A stretch of 64,000 nucleotides of DNA from Chloroflexota bacterium (lineage in GTDB: Bacteria > Chloroflexota > Anaerolineae > 4572-78 > J111): contig BOKF01000041.1 in NCBI GenBank assembly GCA_016860845.1, forward strand, positions 1 to 64,000, read 5' to 3'. The notes under the pieces were generated by a model. It saw only the letters and a list, made by a program, of their open reading frames with translations. It made no database searches and had not been told where the DNA came from. Within the stretch, counting starts at the first letter, position 1, and the number at the start of each line of letters is the position of its first letter. Made by a program: the position numbers and the translations under genes. This document shows, piece after piece, positions 36,757-44,357 of this stretch.

Positions 36757-38565
36757 GTGACAATAGCGGCTGTTTCAGGACAGGCAGGCGGCAATAATGC
36801 CAACAATGCAACCAGTGTCAGCCGGGCATTTGGTTCAAACGTCCAGGCCGGCAGCCTGATCGTTGTCGTGGGGATGAAATATTCCCCATCATCCGATGCG
36901 TTTGTCGCCGGAGACTGTACTAAATCGGCCGGTACGGCCACACTTGGCACGATCAGTCTGGACAGGCAGGTGCAGGTTGATACCTCTGATGCCGATTTTG
37001 CCTGTGTTGGCATCTGGTCAGCCGTTGTGACCGGTGGCGGCTCGCTGACCATGCAGGTCGGCGGGGCGGTGTCCGGTTCTTACCTACTAATCGCCACTCA
37101 CGAATTTACCGGAAATTGGGGCAGCAACCGGGCCGAGACGGGCAATTCTGGCTCTAATGCCTCTAATGGAGTATCGCCTGCTGTTTCCGGCAACGCCACC
37201 TCTGCCGGGGCGGCGCTGTTTGTCGGTGGCTTGAACGTCAATAGCCTGGCCGGGGTAACGATCACGCCCGATGGCGCCTTTACCCAGATTTATGAGGACG
37301 AGGCCAGCACCGACGATAATGGATCGGCGATTTTCCGTATTGTCTCAACGGGTACGACCGATCAGGCCGAATGGACAATTGCCTCTGGGACGTGGTATGG
37401 CTGGGCGGCGGCGGTAGAGGTTTATAAGGAGGAAGCCGGGGCCACGAACCTCACGGTACAGGACGCGGCCCAGGCCCACGCAGTAGACAGCCCGGCCCTG
37501 ACCCAGGTCCACACTCTGGCCGTGCAGGACAGCGCCCACGCCCACGCCGCCGATAATGTGACCCTGAGTACGGCCATAGATTTGGCCGTGCAGGAGGCGA
37601 CCCACGGGCACACGGCTGACGGCCCCACGCTGACCCAGGTCCATATCCTGATAGTCAGCGACGCCCTGCACGCGCACCTGGTCGAACACCTGGTTATCAG
37701 CCTGGTCTTTGGCCTGCTCGTGCAGGAGGCCCTGCACAATCACCTGGTAGACGGCCCGGCCCTGACCCAGGATCACAGTCTTGTCGGTCAGGATAGCACC
37801 CACGCCCACACAGTGGACAATGTGGCCGTGGGGGTAGACCTGGCCGTACAGGACGCAACTCACGGCCACGCCGCCGATAATGTGGCGTTGACCCAGGGCC
37901 ACGAACTGGCGGTTCAGGACGCTACCCACGCCCACGCGGTAGATAGTCCCACGCTGACCCAGGGCCACGAACTCGCGGTTCAGGACGCTACCCACGCCCA
38001 CGCCGCCGATAGCCCGGCCCTGACCCAACTTCACGAGCTGGCGGCGGCTGATGCCCTGCACGCCCACAGCGCCGATAATCTCGACCTGACTTCCGGCCTT
38101 ATTGCCGAGGATACGGTTCACGCTCACGCGGTGGATAATGTAGCCTTGACCCAGGTCCACGAACTCGCGGCGGCTGACGCTCTCCACGCGCACAACGCCG
38201 ATAATGTAGCCTTGACCCAGGTCCACGAACTCGCGGTTCAGGACGCGCTTCACAGCCACGCTGCCGACAATCTCACTCTATTTGTTGGCCTAACCGTACA
38301 GGACACGCTTCACGGACACACGGCTGACGGCCCCACGCTGACCCAGGAGCACGGCCTGGCCGTGCAGGAGGCCAGCCACGGTCATACGGCAGACAACATA
38401 GTACTGGCCCTGGACACAACAGACCTGGTCGTCCAGGATGCCACACACGGACACACGGCGGATATATTGATCCTGGTGATAATGGCCTTGAGGCGGGGGG
38501 CCATCACCGGGCCGGATAGCACCGGCGCCATCACCGGGCCGGATGGGGCCGGGGCAATCAGCTAG
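36757..38565 (+). CDS. Fibre protein with 16 His-x-His repeats
   Basis: 602 aa. Residues 1-225 form a beta domain (PKD-less, jelly-roll style). Then 16 imperfect repeats of 20-22 residues follow, of the form LAVQDATHAHAADNVALTQVHE, nearly all with His-(Ala/Gly/Asn/Ser)-His. In T4 long tail fibre gp37, HxH motifs coordinate iron inside a trimeric needle, so an analogous metal-threaded trimeric needle is plausible here. The C-terminal ends RRGAITGPDSTGAITGPDGAGAIS. DNA repeats run with about 60-66-bp period (37443-38480). Confidence 0.72.
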   Translation: MTIAAVSGQAGGNNANNATSVSRAFGSNVQAGSLIVVVGMKYSPSSDAFVAGDCTKSAGTATLGTISLDRQVQVDTSDADFACVGIWSAVVTGGGSLTMQVGGAVSGSYLLIATHEFTGNWGSNRAETGNSGSNASNGVSPAVSGNATSAGAALFVGGLNVNSLAGVTITPDGAFTQIYEDEASTDDNGSAIFRIVSTGTTDQAEWTIASGTWYGWAAAVEVYKEEAGATNLTVQDAAQAHAVDSPALTQVHTLAVQDSAHAHAADNVTLSTAIDLAVQEATHGHTADGPTLTQVHILIVSDALHAHLVEHLVISLVFGLLVQEALHNHLVDGPALTQDHSLVGQDSTHAHTVDNVAVGVDLAVQDATHGHAADNVALTQGHELAVQDATHAHAVDSPTLTQGHELAVQDATHAHAADSPALTQLHELAAADALHAHSADNLDLTSGLIAEDTVHAHAVDNVALTQVHELAAADALHAHNADNVALTQVHELAVQDALHSHAADNLTLFVGLTVQDTLHGHTADGPTLTQEHGLAVQEASHGHTADNIVLALDTTDLVVQDATHGHTADILILVIMALRRGAITGPDSTGAITGPDGAGAIS

Positions 38566-38573
38566 GAGGATAA

Positions 38574-38897
38574 ATGGCGCTTGAAAATGCAATCCAGGGG
38601 GCCAGGCATACAACCCAGCGGATCACCTGGACCCGCTCGGACGGCACGGCCCAAAACCTGACCGGGGCCACCCTGAGCGGGACGATCACGCCGGTGATGT
38701 CGCCGGCCACCGCGGCAAAGGCCATTGACGGCACATTGAGCCTGGTTACGGCAGCCAGTGGGATTTTTGATTGGGAGTATGGCGCACAGGACGTGGTCCA
38801 GTGGGGGGTGTTTTTGGTCCAGTTCAAGGCCGACTACGGGGTCGAGGGCTATGATCTGAGCGACCCGGCCGAGTGGACGGTCGGCAAGGCGGGGTAA
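38574..38897 (+). CDS. BppU-N-like baseplate/fibre small protein
   Basis: 107 aa with AGGAGGATAA before ATG. Beta-rich: IQGARHTTQRITWTRSDGTAQNLTGATLSGTITPVMSPATAAKAIDGTLSLVTAASGIFDWEYGAQDVVQWGVFLVQFKADYGVEGYDL, the immunoglobulin-like pattern of baseplate upper proteins. Last gene of the virion operon, closed by the bidirectional terminator. Confidence 0.65.
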   Translation: MALENAIQGARHTTQRITWTRSDGTAQNLTGATLSGTITPVMSPATAAKAIDGTLSLVTAASGIFDWEYGAQDVVQWGVFLVQFKADYGVEGYDLSDPAEWTVGKAG

Positions 38898-38924
38898 AAA
38901 AGCCCCCTCACGGGGAGGGCTTTT
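38895..38924. terminator. Bidirectional terminator between convergent operons
   Basis: AGCCC(CC)TC and GAGGGCT stem with ACG loop; T-run on the plus side (CTTTT) and seven T residues on the minus side. It serves both the virion operon and the minus-strand operon ending at 38952. Confidence 0.85.
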
Positions 38925-38945
38925 GACTGTAACCGTTGACAGTCA
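38924..38945. promoter_or_regulatory. Imperfect TGACTG...CAGTCA palindrome
   Basis: TGACTGTAAC followed by GTTGACAGTCA, one base shorter than the perfect copy at 8342-8364 and sharing TGACTGTAA. It lies between the terminator and the last minus-strand gene. Confidence 0.5.
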
Positions 38946-38951
38946 AACTTG

Positions 38952-39248
38952 TCATATCGGCCCCCAGAAGACCCACCGGCCAATAAGGAGCAGCCAGGCC
39001 GCCTCGGCCATCAGGGCCAGGTCGGCGGCCAGATCGGCCGGCAGGGCAAAGCGCCGGCGAAGCCCGGATATCCGAACCGGCAGAGCGTTCAGCCACAGCA
39101 GAATCGCGGCCAGTAGATAGGCCAGTAGGCCGGGCAGGGTCACAGCCCAGTTGACCAGGGCAAAGCTGGCCGTCTGGAGGTGGTTATCCTGCTGGAATTC
39201 CAGGCCGATAGCCAGGGTAAAGCGGACGTGGTGCTGAAGGCGGATCAT
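38952..39248 (-). CDS. Small membrane protein
   Basis: 98 aa with two hydrophobic segments (about residues 27-57, WAVTLPGLLAYLLAAILLWLNAL, and 78-97, LMAEAAWLLLIGRWVFWG) and a basic loop RISGLRRRF between them. Last gene of the minus operon, overlapping the previous one by four bases. Could be a late lysis or exclusion factor; no motif proves it. Confidence 0.5.
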   Translation of the reverse strand: MIRLQHHVRFTLAIGLEFQQDNHLQTASFALVNWAVTLPGLLAYLLAAILLWLNALPVRISGLRRRFALPADLAADLALMAEAAWLLLIGRWVFWGPI

Positions 39249-39499
39249 TCAGATTCCTCGTCTTCCAGATACATGCGGATAAACGGGTTATCTGGCCAGG
39301 CGATGGTTGCGTGTTCCATCAGACCAGTGAAGAACTCAAGCAACTGTTCCGGCGACTCAAATCTCAGGCCGATGGTGTTAGGACCAATGTGGATCACAAC
39401 CGTGACAAAGCCAGGGCCGGCCTCGAAGGTGACAGGAATGGGGCCGGTCTTGGGGATTTTGCCCATGCGGTTTCTGCCGCTTTGGTTGGCGTAGGACAT
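39245..39499 (-). CDS. Small unknown protein
   Basis: 84 aa with GAAAGGA upstream of its ATG. Beta-rich centre (PIPVTFEAGPGFVTVVIHIGPNTIGLRFESPEQLLEFFTGLMEHA) and acidic C-terminus. I do not recognise it. In the minus-strand operon between the HNH nuclease and a membrane protein. Confidence 0.55.
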   Translation of the reverse strand: MSYANQSGRNRMGKIPKTGPIPVTFEAGPGFVTVVIHIGPNTIGLRFESPEQLLEFFTGLMEHATIAWPDNPFIRMYLEDEESE

Positions 39500-39544
39500 C
39501 GTTGATTTATCCTTTCGTTATTTGCCGCTCGCGCTTTTGGGGGA

Positions 39545-39886
39545 TCATGGCAGCAGCTCCATTTGCCCGGCTCTTACCTTTTTTTGGCGGCGCGTCCGGG
39601 CGGCATTTTGGGCGTGCTCGTCCCGGTCGTAGTTCAGGTGGCACGCCTGGCAAAGCGCGGCCAGATTCTCCGGCCTCACATCCAGCTTGTCGTGTTTGTC
39701 GCCGGGTGAGCCATCCGGCCTGTCCACGCCCAGATGGGCCACCGTCAGGACGACGATAGAGCCGGTATGCGGGTTGGGCTGGCCGTTCTCGGCGCCGCAG
39801 AATTTACAGCGCCAGCCGTCGCGCTCGCGGATGGCCCGGCTGATTTTTTTCCAGTCTTTCGGATAACGTGAATAGTCTACGGGCAT
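39545..39886 (-). CDS. HNH endonuclease
   Basis: 113 aa. RDGWRCKFCGAENG (first CxxC, 25-31), then VAHLGVDRPDG with the catalytic His in the AHL position, NLAALCQACHLNYDR (second CxxC and HxxxxD). This complete HNH zinc-finger nuclease is close to those that help terminases at cos ends. Here it lies in the minus operon away from the terminase, unusual for packaging helpers. Its start overlaps the preceding stop. Confidence 0.88.
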   Translation of the reverse strand: MPVDYSRYPKDWKKISRAIRERDGWRCKFCGAENGQPNPHTGSIVVLTVAHLGVDRPDGSPGDKHDKLDVRPENLAALCQACHLNYDRDEHAQNAARTRRQKKVRAGQMELLP

Positions 39887-40752
39887 CAGTGGCCCCCTTT
39901 GCCGTTGCGGACGGCGGCCAGCCAGTTCCTGCCGGTGCGCTCGCTGACGCCGGCGGCAGCGGCCAGCAGGTTGCCGGTCAGTGTGGCCGGATCTATTTCG
40001 CCGGCGGCAACCATCCGCCGGAACTCGTCCAGGTTGCCCGGCGCGCGCGGCAAGCGGGCCGGAAGGGGAGTGATCTGGACAGGGGGCTTTTCCGGCGGCG
40101 GGCCGGAAGGCTGCCGCTCCTTCCGCCCGGCCTGCCGCTCCTGCCGCTCCTGCCGCTTACGCTGCCACTCGCGTTCCGCTTGTTCAGCTTGCCACTGTCG
40201 CTCTGCCGCTTCCCGCTGCCGCTGCTGCTCCGCTTCTTGCAAACGATACAGATACGCTTGCCGGTCGGCTTCCTTCTGCCGCTCGTGGGCTTCGGCTTCC
40301 TTCTGCCGCTGTTCGAGCCAGGCGGCGCGGCCTGCCTGCCAGGCGGCGACGCGATCCTGATATTCGCGCAGTTCGTAGCCCAGGGTCAGGCTGACAAAGG
40401 CCAGCGCGGCCAGCGGACCGAGGGCCAGGGTGCCGAGCTGCCAGGGGTTGAAGGCGGGCGCGACCGTCGCGGCCTGGATGTAATTGTATGTGCCGGAAAC
40501 GACCAAGCTGACGGCCACGGCGATCCAGATGTACCAGACCTTGAACCGCTTAACCAGGGCCAGAGCCTCGATGATCAGCCCGGCCTCAATCAAGGTGGCC
40601 GCAAAAAACGCTTGAGCCGACCCCGCTACCTGGAGGAAGGCGTGAAAGGCCGCCAGCCAGAGAGCCAGCAAGCCGAAACCGGCCAATCCGGCCAGCAGAT
40701 AAAGTTGAACCGGCGCTATGGGCCGGGGATGGGGGTAGGTGTTATAGTTCAT
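39886..40752 (-). CDS. Membrane-anchored coiled-coil protein with C-terminal HTH
   Basis: 288 aa from ATG 40752 (ATG 40758 is an alternative). Four hydrophobic segments in residues 15-140 are followed by a long charged helix rich in Glu, Arg and Gln (about 150-240). After a Pro-rich stretch comes a short HTH-like end (DPATLTGNLLAAAAGVSERTGRNWLAAVRNG). The arrangement puts a DNA-binding end on a membrane-tethered rod, unusual for a phage regulator. It could tether viral DNA to the membrane or sense the membrane state. Confidence 0.65.
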   Translation of the reverse strand: MNYNTYPHPRPIAPVQLYLLAGLAGFGLLALWLAAFHAFLQVAGSAQAFFAATLIEAGLIIEALALVKRFKVWYIWIAVAVSLVVSGTYNYIQAATVAPAFNPWQLGTLALGPLAALAFVSLTLGYELREYQDRVAAWQAGRAAWLEQRQKEAEAHERQKEADRQAYLYRLQEAEQQRQREAAERQWQAEQAEREWQRKRQERQERQAGRKERQPSGPPPEKPPVQITPLPARLPRAPGNLDEFRRMVAAGEIDPATLTGNLLAAAAGVSERTGRNWLAAVRNGKGGH

Positions 40753-41155
40753 CGTCATACCATTCTTCATCGTCATCATCCTCCCATTCATCGGCAATCC
40801 GGTCGTCTTCCATGAAGAGGATGCTCGAATAATTTAAACCCGAATCCCGGCTGCTCACCATCACATCGGCGGCCAGGACTGGCACGCCTATCCGGTCTAT
40901 CTCGGCCCGGACCTCCTCCGGCGCCAGGTTGAATTGCCGCGCAATCGAAGCAATCAATTTCTCTTTCCGCTCCGGGCCAATTGCCTTCAGGTCAAGCGGA
41001 TAATACAACGCCTCCACACCGCCGGGAAATTTGCCCACGAGCGGGATGATGCTCGTGATCGGGACGACGTTGCTGCCGAATAGGTTTTGCCATTCTGCGG
41101 CCCGCTCTGGATTGGTAACTGTGGCCGTAGTCAGCCATTCATTCACGGTATTCAT
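40742..41155 (-). CDS. Unknown acidic protein
   Basis: 137 aa. N-terminal alpha/beta (TVTNPERAAEWQNLFGSNVVPITSIIPLVGKFPGGVEALYYPLDLKAIGPERKEKLIASIARQFNLAPEEVRAEIDRIGVPVLAADVMVSS) and a tail of Glu/Asp (DEWEDDDDEEWYDDEL). Conserved-looking but not recognised. One copy of a phased 11-bp repeat lies directly before its start (41153). Confidence 0.6.
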   Translation of the reverse strand: MNTVNEWLTTATVTNPERAAEWQNLFGSNVVPITSIIPLVGKFPGGVEALYYPLDLKAIGPERKEKLIASIARQFNLAPEEVRAEIDRIGVPVLAADVMVSSRDSGLNYSSILFMEDDRIADEWEDDDDEEWYDDEL

Positions 41156-41299
41156 CTTCTAACATCCTTTCGTGTCGTTTAGATTCACTGATTGGCCGCT
41201 TTTTTCCACTGTCTGGAGCTGTTAGAAACTGCCGGTTTTGGGCCAGAATCTTCTAACAAAGCCCTGGAATCTTCTAACGGAGGCTCAAAATCTTCTAAC
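41153..41299. repeat. Phased 11-bp repeats (AATCTTCTAAC)
   Basis: Exact copies at 41247-41257, 41268-41278 and 41289-41299, spaced 21 bp (two helical turns), and a fourth with one change (CATCTTCTAAC) at 41153-41163. On the minus strand they read GTTAGAAGATT. The three copies lie in the 3' end of the gene at 41185 and encode LEDF/LEDS peptides. Spacing on one DNA face suggests a protein-binding array. Confidence 0.6.
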
Positions 41300-41874
41300 C
41301 GGGCCAGAATGATGCCTTTCAGGAGCCAGATCAGGGTATCAATGCGCGCCCGATAGTTGCCGGCGTCACGGATGCCCAGCGTCTTGGCGATGCGGTTGCG
41401 CGCACCGTAAAGCAGCTCACCCTGGCTGTTGATGAGCTGGTGCCGGATGGCCGCGACGGCGTCAACGTCCTCATAAGCTTGCAGGATGGCATCAACACCG
41501 GGGACCTTGTAGCCCTGGCTTTTGTAGAGCTGGGCGATGGCCGCGACGACATCCGGCGATGACCGGGCAAAGCGGCGGACAAAAACGGCGAAATCGTGGC
41601 GCGGATCGCCGTTCAGGTCGGCAATGGTCGGCTGCCGTTCCGGGCCGGCCGGTGTCCGGCTGATATGCCCCTGGTCGTTGTCGGCGATGGCCTTTTCGAC
41701 CAGGGCCAGGACCTGGCGCAGCACGGCGGCGGCCACGTCGGCGGCGGCCAGGAAGGGGATGTTTACGCCGTCACCAGTGAAGGCCAAATAGATTCCGCCG
41801 CCATGCTTGAATATCTGCGGCTGAACGGCGACCTTGACGCCGCCGCCGCGAAGCAGGTAAAGATTATTGTCCAT
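41185..41874 (-). CDS. Unknown protein, possible DNA-binding
   Basis: 229 aa from ATG 41874. Beta-rich N-terminal 75 residues (MDNNLYLLRGGGVKVAVQPQIFKHGGGIYLAFTGDGVNIPFLAAADVAAAVLRQVLALVEKA), then a helical C-terminal domain (DFAVFVRRFARSSPDVVAAIAQLYKSQGYKVPGVDAILQAY; IRHQLINSQGELLYGARNRIAKTLG). The end is repetitive (RLEDFEP, PLEDSRA, LLEDSGP). The 3' end holds three helically phased 11-bp repeats. No known family. Confidence 0.55.
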   Translation of the reverse strand: MDNNLYLLRGGGVKVAVQPQIFKHGGGIYLAFTGDGVNIPFLAAADVAAAVLRQVLALVEKAIADNDQGHISRTPAGPERQPTIADLNGDPRHDFAVFVRRFARSSPDVVAAIAQLYKSQGYKVPGVDAILQAYEDVDAVAAIRHQLINSQGELLYGARNRIAKTLGIRDAGNYRARIDTLIWLLKGIILARLEDFEPPLEDSRALLEDSGPKPAVSNSSRQWKKAANQ

Positions 41875-41882
41875 CACCGGCC

Positions 41883-42092
41883 TCAATTCAGCCGGGCGGC
41901 GGCCAGCGCCGGGGCCACGGCAGTGATCTGGATATAGAGGACGCCGCGCCACTTCTGGACCTCGACGATCTTCCAGACCTGGCCGGCCAGGGTCAGGGTC
42001 TGGCCCAGCCAGGCATTTTTTTCGGCGGGGGTGATGTCATTGCAGGGCAGCGCCTTCGGAGACGCGGAGAAGATGGCGTAAATGCGGTTCAT
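41883..42092 (-). CDS. Small beta-rich protein
   Basis: 69 aa. LGQTLTLAGQVWKIVEVQKWRGVLYIQITAVAPALA is a small barrel pattern (SH3/OB style). Overlaps the preceding gene by four bases. Possibly nucleic-acid binding; not proven. Confidence 0.5.
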   Translation of the reverse strand: MNRIYAIFSASPKALPCNDITPAEKNAWLGQTLTLAGQVWKIVEVQKWRGVLYIQITAVAPALAAARLN

Positions 42093-42364
42093 AGCCCCTC
42101 CTCGCCGCCAGATGACTGGTGCATTGCACCAGTCAAAACCGGCTGTATTGTGTGGGCCATCTGGCTGAGCAGGAGAATAGCCTGCTCGACATCGTCCGGT
42201 TCAAACGTGGCCGGGTGGGGCTGGCCGGTCAAGAGATACTCCAGGGCGCGGCCGGCCAGGTGCAGGGCGGCCCTGGGGGTGAGCCGCTCCGAAGTCGGGA
42301 TCTCCAAACGGCGGTGTGATTGTTGGCCGTTTCCGGCCGGTTGGGGTATATTTTGTTTTGCCAC
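42089..42364 (-). CDS. Small helical protein
   Basis: 91 aa, GTG start (CAAGGAGATTACC before it). Central helix SERLTPRAALHLAGRALEYLL and a second, DDVEQAILLLSQMAHTI. Its C-terminal codons (TGAMHQS) are the minus-strand reading of the second copy of the 23-bp palindrome at 42113. First gene of the distal minus operon, behind a 227-bp intergenic region with a LexA-like box. Confidence 0.5.
   Translation of the reverse strand: MAKQNIPQPAGNGQQSHRRLEIPTSERLTPRAALHLAGRALEYLLTGQPHPATFEPDDVEQAILLLSQMAHTIQPVLTGAMHQSSGGEEGL
42113..42135. promoter_or_regulatory. 23-bp palindrome, second copy
   Basis: Identical to 8860-8882 (arms TGACTGGTGCA and TGCACCAGTCA about one T). Confidence 0.6.
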
Positions 42365-42591
42365 GGTAATCTCCTTGTTAGATTGCGTGTGGTGGCCCGG
42401 TGTCGTGCTTGCACCACGCGCCGGGTATTTTTTTATGTTAAAACAGCCTCTCTAAGCCGTTTTGCGGGCCTCGGACCCCCTACCGATTCGGCGGCAAAGG
42501 CCCTTTCTTGCGCCATTATGGGCCGAATCCGGGGCGATTTGCGGGCCGGTCAGAACTACTGTTCTGCCTCTGGGGAGGATGTCATCTGTGA
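42365..42591. other. Intergenic control region with LexA-like box
   Basis: No gene seen in 227 bp. It contains CAGAAC-TACT-GTTCTG at 42551-42566, matching the Gram-positive/Chloroflexota LexA core GAAC-N4-GTTC. A long inverted repeat (CGATTCGGC against GCCGAATC, about 42484-42530) is also present, as is a plus-direction stem CCCGG...CCGGG with a seven-T run near 42394-42435. Probable start region of the distal minus operon. Confidence 0.5.
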
Positions 42592-42897
42592 TTAGTTAAA
42601 ATGGTCGCTGGACAGGCCCTCGCCCGGCCAGTACAGATCAACAGGGTCAAAAGTTTCTTCAGGCGGCGGGGCATCTATCTGGTAATGATTACCAGATGCG
42701 GCTCTGGCCGCCGTGACGATGCCGGCGATCTCGTCGAAGATGGCGGCTACGGTCCCATCGCTCAGCTTCGGCCAGGGATTGCCGGCGGCCAGATTGACCC
42801 CGTGCCGGGCCAGGATTTCGCGCCACCGCTCCAGGCTCATCCCCGGCGCGACGTGGGCCTGGCTGATGCGCAGGATTTTGCGCTCGCGGGAAATCAC
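42592..42897 (-). CDS. Unknown protein after the exonuclease
   Basis: 101 aa from GTG 42897 with GGAGGAAAC upstream, overlapping the exonuclease stop (GTGA). Helix-rich: ERKILRISQAHVAPGMSLERWREILARHGVNLAAGNPWPKLSDGTVAAIFDEIAGIVTAARAASG, tail acidic and Pro-rich. A 21-bp perfect palindrome (ATCTGGTAAT, G, ATTACCAGAT; 42677-42697) is embedded in it. No family recognised; possible exonuclease partner. Confidence 0.55.
   Translation of the reverse strand: MISRERKILRISQAHVAPGMSLERWREILARHGVNLAAGNPWPKLSDGTVAAIFDEIAGIVTAARAASGNHYQIDAPPPEETFDPVDLYWPGEGLSSDHFN
42677..42697. promoter_or_regulatory. 21-bp perfect palindrome inside a gene
   Basis: ATCTGGTAAT and ATTACCAGAT around one G. Same odd-centred geometry as the TGACTG palindromes, but a different sequence. 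Confidence 0.45.
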
Positions 42898-43547
42898 GGG
42901 GTTTCCTCCCCTTTTTCTGTACTGAGTTTGCTGGCGGCCATCCCCTTGACCACCTCCAGGGTCATCAGGGCATCCCCGACGGCGCCGTGAGCGCCCTGGG
43001 TGGAAACTCCAAAGTAACGGGCGGCGGTGGTCAGTTTTTGCCAGCGATAATTGCCGCGGTAGTCGCTCCAGTCGCCGTAGAACTTGGCGAACCATTCCAT
43101 CACGCAATGCCAGCGGGCCTGGTTGGGGTGATGTTCCCGGCCTATCCCTGACCAATCATGCGGCGCAAACCAGGGGGCCTCGTAATCAATCTCGCAGGCG
43201 CGGGCGGATTGCAAAATAATTCGCTGGTCATAGTCCTTATTGTAAATCAGGACGGTTCGAGGATGGTCCACCATGGTGTTGAGTTCGACCAGGATGTGCC
43301 CGAAATTGGGCGCGTCTTTGACCATCTCGTTGGTGATACCATGCAGGCGTGTGGCGCTGTCGGGGATGGGGCGCTGAGGCTTTACGAGCTGGTCAAGCAG
43401 GATTTCGCCGGCCTTGCCGACGATACCAATCTGGCAAACTTCGGCGTCATACTCCAGGCCGGTCGTCTCGGTGTCGAGCACCACGAAATCAGTTTCCAAA
43501 ATTTGCCGTGCCCAAAGAATAGCGCGGTCGCGGGCGGTTGTGCTCAT
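42894..43547 (-). CDS. DnaQ-like 3'-5' exonuclease (DEDDh)
   Basis: 217 aa. Exo I FVVLDTETTGL (Asp25, Glu27), Exo II LIYNKDYDQRI (Asp105 or Asp107), Exo III QGAHGAVGDALMT (His187, Asp192). A complete DEDDh set, so catalytically competent. Free-standing epsilon-type exonucleases in phages act in recombination, proofreading or host-DNA use. It lies in the replication operon with the HerA-like ATPase, suggesting DNA-end processing. Confidence 0.9.
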   Translation of the reverse strand: MSTTARDRAILWARQILETDFVVLDTETTGLEYDAEVCQIGIVGKAGEILLDQLVKPQRPIPDSATRLHGITNEMVKDAPNFGHILVELNTMVDHPRTVLIYNKDYDQRIILQSARACEIDYEAPWFAPHDWSGIGREHHPNQARWHCVMEWFAKFYGDWSDYRGNYRWQKLTTAARYFGVSTQGAHGAVGDALMTLEVVKGMAASKLSTEKGEETP

Positions 43548-43930
43548 TGTTCCCCCAGGGCCTCATTGGCCAGGCGGTATAGTTCGGCGGCGGAGAGGCT
43601 GCCGGGCTGCTCCGGGGCGCCGATGAACAGGGTGATGTTGGCGGTCAGGCGGCGGGCGTAGTCGGCCACCCTGAGCAGGGCCAGGACGTGGGCGCGCTCG
43701 GCGGCGAGGTCTTCACGTAGCTCCTCGATCTGGAACAGGCAGCGGTTGATGGTGGCCGTCAGTTCCTTGTTGTTGGCCTTAAGGGTGATCGCCTGGTGAG
43801 CCAGGTCGCCGCGCTCCAGGTCTAGCCGGCCAATCTGGGCCAGGGCCGTGGCCAGGCGCTGCTCCAGGACGGCGGCGGCCCGTTCCACAGGAAGGTCATT
43901 GACGATGTACGGCGACTGTCGCTCGCTCAT
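43544..43930 (-). CDS. Coiled-coil protein in the replication operon
   Basis: 128 aa from ATG 43930 (ATGA overlap). Almost wholly helical: VERAAAVLEQRLATALAQIGRLDLERGDLAHQAITLKANNKELTATINRCLFQIEELREDLAAERAHVLALL. No motif. Between the exonuclease and another coiled-coil protein; possibly a structural partner. Confidence 0.55.
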   Translation of the reverse strand: MSERQSPYIVNDLPVERAAAVLEQRLATALAQIGRLDLERGDLAHQAITLKANNKELTATINRCLFQIEELREDLAAERAHVLALLRVADYARRLTANITLFIGAPEQPGSLSAAELYRLANEALGEQ

Positions 43931-44337
43931 GGGGACACCTCCGCACCTCTGGCCAGGGCCCTGTGATAGCCGCAGGTGCAGCCGGCTTCGGCGGTGGGGG
44001 TTTTGAGCCGGGCGCAGCCGCGCTGGTGGTCGCCGAACTCCCACAGGTCGGCCCGCAAGCTGCGGACGGTGATCTCCAGCTCGGCAATGCGGGCGCGGGC
44101 GGCTGCCCGCTCGGCGGCCAGGGCGGCGACGATCTGCTCGCTGCCAACCAGGGCGCTGTCCAGCTCGGCGGCCAGGGCGTAGTATTTTTTGGCCGCGGCT
44201 TTCCAGAGCGGGGCCAGGGAGGCCGGCGGGCCGAGGCCGGCGGCGGCCAGGTCGGCCTGGATTTTGGTTTTGGTTTCCAGGAACCACCTGGCGTCGTCCT
44301 GCCATTTCTGGACGACGGGGTCTGAAATGTGAGGCAT
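43927..44337 (-). CDS. Coiled-coil protein with terminal Cys/His cluster
   Basis: 136 aa. A long helix (about 15-95: WFLETKTKIQADLAAAG ... LAAERAAARARIAELEITVRSLRADLWEFGDHQ) ends in GCARLKTPTAEAGCTCGYH, a possible zinc site of three Cys and one His. Starts 20 bases after the HerA-like ATPase gene; overlaps the next start by four bases. Confidence 0.55.
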   Translation of the reverse strand: MPHISDPVVQKWQDDARWFLETKTKIQADLAAAGLGPPASLAPLWKAAAKKYYALAAELDSALVGSEQIVAALAAERAAARARIAELEITVRSLRADLWEFGDHQRGCARLKTPTAEAGCTCGYHRALARGAEVSP

Positions 44338-44357
44338 AGCAAAAATCTCCTTTTCGG

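Noticed and set aside
37443..38480. Sixteen 60-66-bp repeats
   Set aside because: They are degenerate codon repeats of a fibre protein, not CRISPR or satellite DNA.
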